DNA from: Alphaproteobacteria bacterium
Lineage (GTDB): Bacteria > Pseudomonadota > Alphaproteobacteria > Micropepsales > Micropepsaceae
DNA length: 13,303 bases
Assembly: GCA_003131925.1 (NCBI GenBank)
Contig: PKWC01000125.1
Span: 10,086-23,388 of the forward strand
Reading direction: 5' to 3'
Shown: in pieces, positions 6,933 to 13,303 of the stretch
How positions within the stretch are numbered: the stretch's first letter is position 1
Layout of the letters: every line of letters begins with the position of its first letter
Notes under the pieces: model-generated
What the model was told of the DNA's origin: nothing
Database searches by the model: none
The model's input: only the letters and a program-made list of their open reading frames with translations
Made by a program: the position numbers and the translations under genes

Positions 6933-7571
6933 ATGACCATCACCATTACCGCCTTTGAACGGTCGCCCGATGGCGGCAGGGGACTGGCGCGTGATACGCG
7001 CGTTCGCTGGGCGCTTGAAGAAGTGGGCCAACCCTACGAGGTTCGCCTTGTTTCATTCCGTGCGATGAAGGAACCCGCGCATCGGGCGCTTCATCCTTTC
7101 GGCCAGATTCCGACCTATGAGGAAGGCGATCTCGCTCTGTTCGAGACAGGGTCGATCGTGTTCCATATCGCCGAGCGCCATGCGGGCCTGCTGCCGGACG
7201 ATGCCGATGCCCGGGCGCGCGCGATCACATGGATGTTTGCCGCGCTCAACACGGTGGAGCCGGCGATCCTTGAACTCGCAACCGCCAGGCTTCTGGAGGG
7301 CGATAAGCCCTGGAGTAAGGAGCGCCTGCCTCTGGTCGAGGATCGCGTCCGCGACCGGTTGAAGCAACTTTCCGCTCGCCTTGGCAGTGCCGACTGGCTC
7401 GATGGTGGGTTCAGCGCGGGCGACCTGATGATGGTGTCGGTGCTGCTCAGGCTGAAATTATCGGGCATTCTGGACGAATATCCGAACCTCGCGGCCTATG
7501 TCGCCCGCGGCGAAGCGCGGGCCGCCTACAAGCGGGCCTTCGCCGCTCAATTGGCGGTTAACACCCGCTAG
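6933..7571 (+). CDS. Glutathione S-transferase family protein
   Basis: A 212-residue cytosolic GST-type protein that would use glutathione for conjugation or thiol chemistry; the substrate is unknown. The N-terminal thioredoxin-like domain spans about 1-82. It shows the cis-proline segment PFGQIPTYEE (55-64) and the glutathione gamma-glutamyl contact ETGSI (71-75), equivalent to the usual E-S-x-A-I motif. The all-helical C-terminal domain follows, with a buried Asp in FSAGDLMMVSVLLR at about 159-172 as the N-capping box. No obvious N-terminal catalytic Tyr, Ser or Cys can be assigned without alignment. The start ATG has AGAGGAG about eight bases upstream. It diverges from uup and stands as a single gene. 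Confidence 0.88.
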   Translation: MTITITAFERSPDGGRGLARDTRVRWALEEVGQPYEVRLVSFRAMKEPAHRALHPFGQIPTYEEGDLALFETGSIVFHIAERHAGLLPDDADARARAITWMFAALNTVEPAILELATARLLEGDKPWSKERLPLVEDRVRDRLKQLSARLGSADWLDGGFSAGDLMMVSVLLRLKLSGILDEYPNLAAYVARGEARAAYKRAFAAQLAVNTR

Positions 7572-7823
7572 CCATCGACCGGCTGATTGAGGTCCGTCCT
7601 GGGCTCTAAGTCGCCATCCGAGTTTTTCGCTCAGTTTATGGGTCCTGACCCGAGATCACTTCATGTAGATGGATGGCCAATGGTACTTCAAGCAACGAAA
7701 GTTGATGGTCGACTGGATCGACAACCGCTTCCTGGGCGCTGGCTAGCGCGGCACCCGCGCTTGGAATTGGCGTCCTGCCTTCAGCACCTATAATATCACT
7801 CAGAAGAATGAAGGCGTTTCCTC

Positions 7824-8267
7824 ATGGTGAGGCCGTCGAAGCATGATATCCGGCACGCGGAACGCGACGAAGACTTCGCCCGCGTCTTTCCGATCATGCG
7901 CGTGCTGCGGCCGCAGCTCGCGAGCGCCGAAGAATTTCTGTCGCGCGTCCGCCGCCAGCAAGAGCAATCGGGGTGGCGGCTGATCTATGTCGAGGATGAC
8001 GACGCACCGGTTGCCTGCGCGGGGTTCCGCATTTCCGAATGGCTCGCATGGGGCAACGCGCTCTATGTCGACGATCTCGTCGCGCTCGAGAGCCATCGCG
8101 GGAAGGGATTTGCCGAAGCTCTGATGCGCTGGATGCTGGAGCACGCAAAGGCGGAAGGCTGCGCGCAATTCCATCTCGACAGCGGCACCCAGCGCCTGCC
8201 CGCCCACAGATTCTATCACCGGCTCGGGCTCGCCATCACCAGCTTCCATTTCGCGCGAGTGTTGTGA
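7824..8267 (+). CDS. GNAT-family N-acetyltransferase
   Basis: A 147-residue single-domain acetyltransferase predicted to move an acetyl group from acetyl-CoA to an amine; the acceptor is not known. The fold signs are YVDDLVALESHRGKGFAEAL at 81-100, where strand beta-4 leads into the acetyl-CoA pyrophosphate loop (RGKGFA), and AHRFYHRLGL at 127-136, which is motif B with the conserved FYxxLG. GAAGG lies nine bases upstream of the ATG. It follows the GST gene after a 252-bp gap without clear content, so co-transcription is doubtful. A long palindromic repeat begins seven bases after its stop and may end its transcript. Confidence 0.87.
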   Translation: MVRPSKHDIRHAERDEDFARVFPIMRVLRPQLASAEEFLSRVRRQQEQSGWRLIYVEDDDAPVACAGFRISEWLAWGNALYVDDLVALESHRGKGFAEALMRWMLEHAKAEGCAQFHLDSGTQRLPAHRFYHRLGLAITSFHFARVL

Positions 8268-8273
8268 AGCAAA

Positions 8274-8397
8274 AAGATTCAACGCAGAGGGCGCAGAGGA
8301 TGCGCAGGGGACGCGGAGGAAAGTACTTTTGCGCGCTTCGCGCGCGATTTTTCTCGGCGACCTCAGCGCAGCCTTCGCGTCCTCTGCGTTAAATCTT
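8274..8397. repeat. Long imperfect palindrome of CGCAGAGG-like units
   Basis: The outer arms AAGATTCAACGCAGAGG (8274-8290) and CCTCTGCGTTAAATCTT (8381-8397) pair in 16 of 17 positions. The inner arms continue with roughly 70% pairing to a centre at GCGCGC-TTC-GCGCGC (8331-8345). The left arm contains degenerate direct repeats of a unit of about 10 bp (ACGCAGAGG, GCGCAGAGGA, GCGCAGGGGA, CGCGGAGGA). Such a stretch would form one long hairpin as RNA or single-stranded DNA. It resembles dispersed intergenic palindromes of the REP or MITE kind and sits directly after the GNAT gene, where it could stop or protect the transcript. Confidence 0.75.
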
Positions 8398-8492
8398 CTC
8401 CTGTTCTTCGATGCCGGTCCGCAGGCTCAACGTTGCGGGGGTGTTCGCATGGGGACCCAACGTCAACGCGGCCCGGGAGCCTGTTTGAACAA

Positions 8493-8509
8493 GCCCCGTC
8501 TGGCGGGGC
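8493..8509 (+). terminator. GC hairpin without T run
   Basis: GCCCCG (8493-8498) and CGGGGC (8504-8509) form a six-bp stem around a five-base loop. No T run follows on either strand, so it is at best a weak terminator or attenuator. It ends four bases before the parS-like site. Confidence 0.25.
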
Positions 8510-8513
8510 CGAT

Positions 8514-8529
8514 TGTCTCACGTGAAACA
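8514..8529. promoter_or_regulatory. parS-like ParB-binding site
   Basis: TGTCTCACGTGAAACA differs from the bacterial chromosomal parS consensus TGTTTCACGTGAAACA at one base (position 4). The symmetry extends outward as ATTGT and ACAAT, giving a 20-bp palindrome (8512-8531) with a single mismatched pair. It is intergenic, as is common for regulatory sites. ParB binding and a role in chromosome segregation are inferred from the motif alone. Confidence 0.6.
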
Positions 8530-8869
8530 ATTCCGCCTCTGCGAGTGAGCGTCATTGTCCCTCAGACCGCGCGCGTCTCGCGCGTACCCAGGCGCGAGCG
8601 GATACGCCCGCGGTCCCAGGAGGTTGCGTGCTCTCGTGGTCTGTTCCGGCCTGTTTCCCGTCTGCTTTGCGCCTGTTGCGGGACAATAATTCATTTTGCG
8701 GATGGCATTGATCTGCAACGACATTCGGCGGTATGGGCGCGGAATGTTCCGCGTTTGCGCGAGTCACCCCTGTATTTCGCCTGATAAACAGGAGAGTGCC
8801 CGCCGGGACTCACAGGAATCGATGGCGCATGCCCGCGCTTTGGACGGACGGGCGGCGTAGAGTGGGGCC

Positions 8870-10906
8870 ATGCGATATGGCGAGGGCCTGCTCGAAGAAA
8901 TCCTGCGGCGGACGGATCTCGTCCAGCTGGTCGGTCGGCGCGTCAAGCTGGAGCGCAGGGGCCGAATCTTCTGGGGGCTGTGTCCGTTCCACAAGGAGAA
9001 ATCGCCCTCGTTCAAGGTGGAGAACGAGCGGCGCAACTACAAATGCTTCGGCTGCGGCCTGGGCGGCGACGCGTTTCGCTGGCTGACTGAGACCGAGGGT
9101 CTGTCTTTTCCGGAAGCGGTGCAGCGGCTGGCGGGCGAAGCCGGCGTCGATCTGCCCCAATGGACGCACGAGGACGAAGCGCGCGAACAGCAGAAGAAGT
9201 CGCTCTACGAGATTGTCGAATCCGCATGCGCGTGGTTCGAGAAGCAGCTGCGATTATCGGCCGGCTCCGGGGCGCGCGCCTATCTCGCGTCGCGCGGACT
9301 GGACGAAGAGTCCTGGCAACGATTCCGTCTTGGCTATGCGCCCACGGGACGCGCTGCGCTGATTGAGCATCTGAAAGGCCAGCGCGTCGCGGTCGACGAC
9401 ATCGTGGCGGCAGGTCTCGCGCGCACCGGCGACGGCGAAAGCGGGCCGCGCGATTTTTTCTTCGACCGGGTGATGTTTCCCATCGCCGATGCGCGCGGGC
9501 GCATCGTGGCCTTCGGCGCGCGCGCGCTGGCCAGCGATGCAAAACCCAAATACATCAACACCGGCGAAACCTCTCTCTTTTCCAAGGGTCAGCTTCTCTA
9601 CAATTTTGCCACTGCGCGAAGCGCGGCGCTCAAATCGGGCACAATCCTGGTGGCGGAAGGCTACATGGATGTGATCGCTCTGGTGCGCGCGGGGTTCGAG
9701 GCTGCGGTGGCGCCACTCGGCACTGCGCTCACCCAGGACCAGCTCGCGCTTCTCTGGCGCACGGCGCCGGAACCGATCCTATCCTTCGACGGCGACGAGG
9801 CCGGATTGCGCGCCGCGCGCCGCGCTGCCGAGATGGCGATGCCGCTGCTGAAGCCGGGCATGTCGCTGCGCTTTGCGCTTCTTCCCACGGGCGAGGATCC
9901 CGACAGCCTGATCCGCACTCAAGGTGCAGGTGCGATGACGGCGCTGATCGAAAACGCCACGCCGCTGGTGGATATGATCTGGAGAACCGAAACGGAGGGG
10001 CGCGATTTCGACACGCCAGAAAGAAAAGCCGCGCTGATTGCGCGATTCAACGAGCGGCTGGTTCCGATCGCGTCCACCGATGTCAGGCGTTTCTACCTGG
10101 ACACGCTCGCCGAAAAACTGTCGGGGCGGCTGGGGCTGAAAGCCTATGTCTATAATGACCGGCTTCATGCGTCAGGATCATCACGGAAGAAGCCCGGCAA
10201 GGACGCGTGGAAAGCAGCGCGGGCACCATCGCAGCGGGGCTTCGAATCCGTTTCGTCAGCCCTGAAGAGCAGCAGGCTGATCGCGCCAAGTGCGGGAAAG
10301 GCGGGGGATGCGAACGGGGACATCCTTGCGTCGGGCATTCGCATCGCCCGGGCGCCTCCGCCGATTGCGCCGCGCCGGGGTGCTGTAGACGGTTGCGCGG
10401 CTGGACCGGCTCCCAATGCCCAAATCCTGCGGGTCAAGGAGAGTGAGGTCTTCGAATTGTTGCTCGAAGCGCCGGAAATCCTCGAACGCTGCCATGAGGT
10501 TCTTGCTTCGCTGCCCCTCTCGGATCGCTCGCTTGACAGCTTGCGGCACGAACTCCTAAACCTCGCCGCTTCCGGCTTCAGGCTTGAAACTGGAAGCTTG
10601 GAGGACCATCTCGTTCGCGCAGGCATGGCCGCGCTCGTCGAGCGTCTGAAGACGCGGCGGGCGGGCAATTCCGTTGAATCGGACTCCGTTGGATCGGACC
10701 GGGCGCGACAAGGTGCAGAGCGGGGAGGCGCCGATGCCGACGAAATCGAGGTCCGATGGCTGCGCGCCGCGGCCCAATTGCGGGAAATGGCGCAAACCGG
10801 TCCCGAACGGAAGCAGGCCTTGGAGCGTTTCAAATCCGAGGCAAGCGAGGAAAGCTGGCTGGATTGGTGCCGGCTTCAGTCCTCGGGCGTGCTTCCAAGC
10901 GAATAG
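8870..10906 (+). CDS. dnaG: DNA primase
   Basis: Primase makes the RNA primers that start DNA synthesis at the replication fork, working with the DnaB helicase. At 678 residues it is of typical length. The N-terminal zinc-binding domain has Cys38, His41, Cys59 and Cys62 in CPFH and CFGC. The catalytic core follows, with the TOPRIM motifs EGYMD at 263-267 and DGDEAG at 307-312 supplying the metal-binding acids. A low-complexity linker (about 430-510) leads to the C-terminal helicase-interaction domain, which ends around 670. The start ATG has only a weak GTGGGG ribosome site, but it gives the standard family N-terminus. It is followed after 80 bp by rpoD, as in the conserved macromolecular-synthesis arrangement. 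The promoter is probably in the gap to the left. Confidence 0.96.
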   Translation: MRYGEGLLEEILRRTDLVQLVGRRVKLERRGRIFWGLCPFHKEKSPSFKVENERRNYKCFGCGLGGDAFRWLTETEGLSFPEAVQRLAGEAGVDLPQWTHEDEAREQQKKSLYEIVESACAWFEKQLRLSAGSGARAYLASRGLDEESWQRFRLGYAPTGRAALIEHLKGQRVAVDDIVAAGLARTGDGESGPRDFFFDRVMFPIADARGRIVAFGARALASDAKPKYINTGETSLFSKGQLLYNFATARSAALKSGTILVAEGYMDVIALVRAGFEAAVAPLGTALTQDQLALLWRTAPEPILSFDGDEAGLRAARRAAEMAMPLLKPGMSLRFALLPTGEDPDSLIRTQGAGAMTALIENATPLVDMIWRTETEGRDFDTPERKAALIARFNERLVPIASTDVRRFYLDTLAEKLSGRLGLKAYVYNDRLHASGSSRKKPGKDAWKAARAPSQRGFESVSSALKSSRLIAPSAGKAGDANGDILASGIRIARAPPPIAPRRGAVDGCAAGPAPNAQILRVKESEVFELLLEAPEILERCHEVLASLPLSDRSLDSLRHELLNLAASGFRLETGSLEDHLVRAGMAALVERLKTRRAGNSVESDSVGSDRARQGAERGGADADEIEVRWLRAAAQLREMAQTGPERKQALERFKSEASEESWLDWCRLQSSGVLPSE

Positions 10907-10914
10907 CGCTCAAT

Positions 10915-10968
10915 AGGTCTTCAGACCTCGGGCAAGTGATCGATGAACGATGCCGCCGGCGAGGCGGC
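10915..10968 (+). promoter_or_regulatory. Two small hairpins in the dnaG-rpoD gap
   Basis: AGGTC-TTCA-GACCT with a further closing symmetry (10915-10928) and GCCGCC-GGCGA-GGCGGC (10952-10968) lie in the 80-bp gap. The second ends 18 bases before the rpoD ATG, where a strong ribosome site is missing. A short frame starting at ATG 10979 overlaps the rpoD start in another phase. These could tune rpoD translation or mark RNA processing, but function is inferred only. Confidence 0.35.
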
Positions 10969-10986
10969 GCAGCGACGAATGACGGC

Positions 10987-13303
10987 ATGGCGACGAAGCG
11001 AACAGCCCACATCAGAAAACCGGCCAGGAAAGCGGCAAGGCGCACGCCCGTGACAGCAAAGTCCGCGAAGGCCTCCCACGCCAAGGCCGTGGCCATGCGC
11101 AAAGCCGTGCCCAAGGTTTCGGCAAAATCAGTCAAGCCGGCGAAACCGCCGGCGCCGCCGCATCCCAAACCGAAACCCGAGCAAAAGCCGGGCAAGATGC
11201 AGCTCAAGGTCACCGCGGTTTCCGACGAAAAGAAAAAGCTCGCCACGATCCCCGAGCAAAAGAAAAAACTCGTCACGATCCCCGAGGAAAAAAGAATTGT
11301 GCCGCCGGCGAGCGTCCGCATTGAGGGCACAAAGGTTTTGGCACAGCAAAAGCCCGGCGTGAAAGCGTCGGGGGAGACGACCGAGGCCGCCGCGACGCGC
11401 GAAGATGCGGATTCCCCGCTTCTCGATATGTCGGACGTCGCGGTGCGCAAAATGGTCACGCGCGCCAAGCAGCGCGGCTACGTCACCTATGACGAGCTGA
11501 ACAAGGTGCTGCCTTCCGACAAGGTGTCGTCCGAGCAGATCGAAGACACGATGTCGATGCTCAACGAGATGGGCATCAACGTCATCGAGAGCGAGGAACA
11601 GGACGAGCAGAGCGAAGTGCCCGCGCTCGCGCAGACCAAGCAGGTCGTCGTCAAGACCGGCGACGAGGATGAGCCCTACGACCGCACCGACGATCCCGTG
11701 CGCATGTATCTGCGCGAGATGGGGTCCGTGGAGCTCCTGTCGCGCGAAGGCGAGATTGCCATCGCCAAGCGTATCGAGGCGGGCCGCGAACTGATGATCG
11801 GCGCGCTGTGCGAAAGCCCGCTCACCTTCGAGGCGCTCACCGTTTGGCGCGACGAGCTCAACGAAGGAAAGGTGCTGCTGCGCGACATCATCGACCTCGA
11901 GGCGATGTATGGCGCCGGTCCCGATGCACAGCCCGTGCCCGTCGTCATCGGCCCTCCCGTTCCGTTCATTGTCCCGGTGGTCAGCGAGCCGAAGCCTCAG
12001 CTGGTGAACGGACATGCAGCGCCGCCCGCATTCGGAGAGCCGCGGCTGCCGAATGCGGATGAGCCCGAAACCCCGCTCGATCCCGGCGAAGCGGCAGCTG
12101 CAGCCGATGCGGCGGCGGAGGCCGAAGATTTCGACGACGAAGGAAGTCTGTCGCTGGCGGCGATGGAAGCCTCGCTCAAGCCGCAAGTGCTCGAGACGCT
12201 CGACCAGATCGCCAGCCTCTACAAGAAGCTCGGCAAATTGCAGGACGCTTCCGTCGAGGCGGCGCTCGCCTCCGACGAATTGTCGAGTGGACAGGAGCGG
12301 CGCTTGAAGAAGCTCCGCACCGAGACGGTCGATCTCGTAAAAAGCCTCAAGCTCAACAACAACCGCATCGAGGCTCTGGTCGACCAGATGTACGGCATCA
12401 ACCGCCGCCTGGTATCGATCGAGGGACGGCTTCTGCGTCTGGCCGAGGCGCATGGCGTCGAACGCACGGATTTCCTCAGGCAGCATTTCGGCAACGAGCT
12501 CGATCCGAACTGGGCGCGGCGCGTCGGCCGGTTGAGCGGCCCGGGCTGGCACGATTTCGTCCAGGAAGAGCGCGAACGCATTCGCCAATACCGCGACGAC
12601 ATCCAGACGCTGGCGCAGGAGATGCGCCAATCGATCAGCGATTTCCGCCGCATCGTTCAGACCGTGCAGAAGGGCGAGCGCGAAAGCGGCCAGGCCAAGA
12701 AGGAGATGATCGAGGCCAATCTCAGGCTCGTGATCTCGATCGCGAAGAAATACACCAATCGCGGATTGCAGTTCCTGGATCTCATCCAGGAAGGCAATAT
12801 CGGCCTGATGAAGGCCGTCGACAAATTCGAATACCGGCGCGGCTACAAATTCTCGACCTATGCCACATGGTGGATTCGGCAGGCGATCACGCGCTCGATT
12901 GCCGATCAGGCGCGCACGATCCGCATTCCGGTCCATATGATCGAGACGATCAACAAACTCGTGCGCACCTCGCGGCAGATGCTGCACGAGATCGGCCGCG
13001 AACCGACGCCCGAGGAACTCGCAGAGCGCCTCGCCATGCCGCTCGAGAAAGTGCGGAAGGTTCTCAAGATTGCCAAAGAGCCGATCAGTCTCGAGACGCC
13101 GATCGGCGACGAGGAAGACAGCCATCTGGGCGACTTCATCGAAGACAAAAACGCGATCCTGCCGATCGACGCGGCCATTCAGGCGAATCTGCGCGAGACG
13201 ACGACGCGTGTGCTGGCCACGCTCACGCCGCGCGAGGAGCGCGTACTACGCATGCGTTTCGGCATCGGCATGAACACCGATCACACGCTGGAAGAGGTCG
13301 GCC
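10987..13303 (+). CDS. rpoD: RNA polymerase sigma factor RpoD (3' end outside window)
   Basis: The primary sigma-70 factor, which directs RNA polymerase to housekeeping promoters. Within 772 visible residues, region 1.1 begins near 143 (SPLLDMSDVAVRKMV), region 1.2 at 236 (DPVRMYLREMG), a long Ala/Glu/Asp-rich non-conserved region lies about 310-400, and region 2 starts at 576 (EANLRLVISIAKKY), with the core-binding and -10-melting segments FLDLIQEGNIGLMKAV and FSTYATWWIRQAITR. Region 3 follows. Region 4.1 (TPREERVLRMRFGIG from 747) is cut by the window end, so the -35-binding helix is missing. Before region 1.1 stands an unusual tail of about 140 residues, rich in Lys, Ala and Pro. ATG 10987 is the most upstream in-frame start I accept; internal Met codons at 35, 67 and 148 are alternatives. 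It follows dnaG closely and is probably co-transcribed. Confidence 0.95.
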   Translation, partial: MATKRTAHIRKPARKAARRTPVTAKSAKASHAKAVAMRKAVPKVSAKSVKPAKPPAPPHPKPKPEQKPGKMQLKVTAVSDEKKKLATIPEQKKKLVTIPEEKRIVPPASVRIEGTKVLAQQKPGVKASGETTEAAATREDADSPLLDMSDVAVRKMVTRAKQRGYVTYDELNKVLPSDKVSSEQIEDTMSMLNEMGINVIESEEQDEQSEVPALAQTKQVVVKTGDEDEPYDRTDDPVRMYLREMGSVELLSREGEIAIAKRIEAGRELMIGALCESPLTFEALTVWRDELNEGKVLLRDIIDLEAMYGAGPDAQPVPVVIGPPVPFIVPVVSEPKPQLVNGHAAPPAFGEPRLPNADEPETPLDPGEAAAAADAAAEAEDFDDEGSLSLAAMEASLKPQVLETLDQIASLYKKLGKLQDASVEAALASDELSSGQERRLKKLRTETVDLVKSLKLNNNRIEALVDQMYGINRRLVSIEGRLLRLAEAHGVERTDFLRQHFGNELDPNWARRVGRLSGPGWHDFVQEERERIRQYRDDIQTLAQEMRQSISDFRRIVQTVQKGERESGQAKKEMIEANLRLVISIAKKYTNRGLQFLDLIQEGNIGLMKAVDKFEYRRGYKFSTYATWWIRQAITRSIADQARTIRIPVHMIETINKLVRTSRQMLHEIGREPTPEELAERLAMPLEKVRKVLKIAKEPISLETPIGDEEDSHLGDFIEDKNAILPIDAAIQANLRETTTRVLATLTPREERVLRMRFGIGMNTDHTLEEVG
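11227..11286 (+). repeat. 30-bp tandem duplication inside rpoD
   Basis: Two adjacent 30-bp units, identical at 27 positions, encode EKKKLATIPE and QKKKLVTIPE (RpoD residues 81-100). A third partial unit starts EKRIV. The repeat is in frame and lies in the unusual N-terminal tail, suggesting growth by slippage or duplication. Confidence 0.85.

Larger units (their letters stand above)
8268..8869. other. 602-bp gap upstream of dnaG
   Basis: No gene is supported here; the short open frames look like high-GC noise. From left to right it holds a 124-bp near-palindrome (8274-8397), a GC hairpin (8493-8509) and a parS-like site (8514-8529). From 8540 to 8869 I see nothing further that I can name, although the dnaG-rpoD promoter must lie here or in the window's upstream genes. 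Confidence 0.6.

Noticed and set aside
6822..7031. Small minus-strand frame ending in a hydrophobic stretch
   Set aside because: It overlaps the GST start, its N-terminal half is the antisense of GST codons, and it has no convincing ribosome site; a small membrane protein is not excluded but not supported.
7572..7823. Possible gene remnant (YFKQRKLMVDWIDNRF in one plus frame)
   Set aside because: The protein-like stretch is only about 20 residues long before a stop, which is too little to name a family.
8655..8675. LexA-like GTTC direct repeat
   Set aside because: The spacing is six rather than seven bases and the second half is GTTT, so it does not fit the alphaproteobacterial SOS box.
11128..13125. 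665-codon minus-strand open frame
   Set aside because: It is antisense to rpoD, whose conserved regions are unmistakable. High-GC codon bias leaves the opposite strand open.

Overview
The window is high-GC DNA that looks alphaproteobacterial. It carries a dnaG-rpoD pair, an RpoD with the long region between 1.2 and 2 usual in Proteobacteria, a DusB/NifR3-type tRNA-dihydrouridine synthase and a Uup-type ABC-F ATPase. A relative of Rhizomicrobium or Micropepsaceae is possible, because GloVer (TIGR03803-type) repeat proteins are common there, but that placement is inference.

Left part (about 1-3570) is accessory. An AraC-type regulator and the start of an ABC exporter ATPase run leftward. A perfect 20-bp sequence occurs twice, in opposite orientations. 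One copy sits in the 3' end of the araC-like gene, just upstream of the ABC gene. The other sits upstream of the divergent start of a short, apparently decayed membrane-protein gene. In both cases the motif has the same orientation toward the downstream start, so it is a strong candidate for the regulator's operator. An intrinsic terminator with eight T residues closes the divergent unit. A secreted protein made of seven GloVer repeats, possibly a seven-bladed beta-propeller, follows. At 3574-3623 lies the 3' half of a tRNA-Val(GAC) with no 5' half. This is the typical scar at the far end of an element integrated in a tRNA gene, and its orientation places that element to the left.

Middle part (3861-8267) is ordinary chromosomal material. 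uup and dusB run leftward and overlap (GTGA). A glutathione S-transferase-like protein and a GNAT acetyltransferase run rightward.

Right part (8268-13303) starts with a 602-bp gap holding a 124-bp near-palindrome built of CGCAGAGG-like units and, at 8514-8529, a 15/16 match to the ParB-binding parS consensus. dnaG (primase) follows, then rpoD (housekeeping sigma factor), which runs off the window in region 4. RpoD carries an unusual Lys/Ala/Pro-rich N-terminal extension of about 140 residues with a 30-bp tandem duplication in its gene.

No complete new defence or biosynthetic system is visible. The most original signals are the paired putative operators, the tRNA-Val scar, the parS-like site and the RpoD tail.
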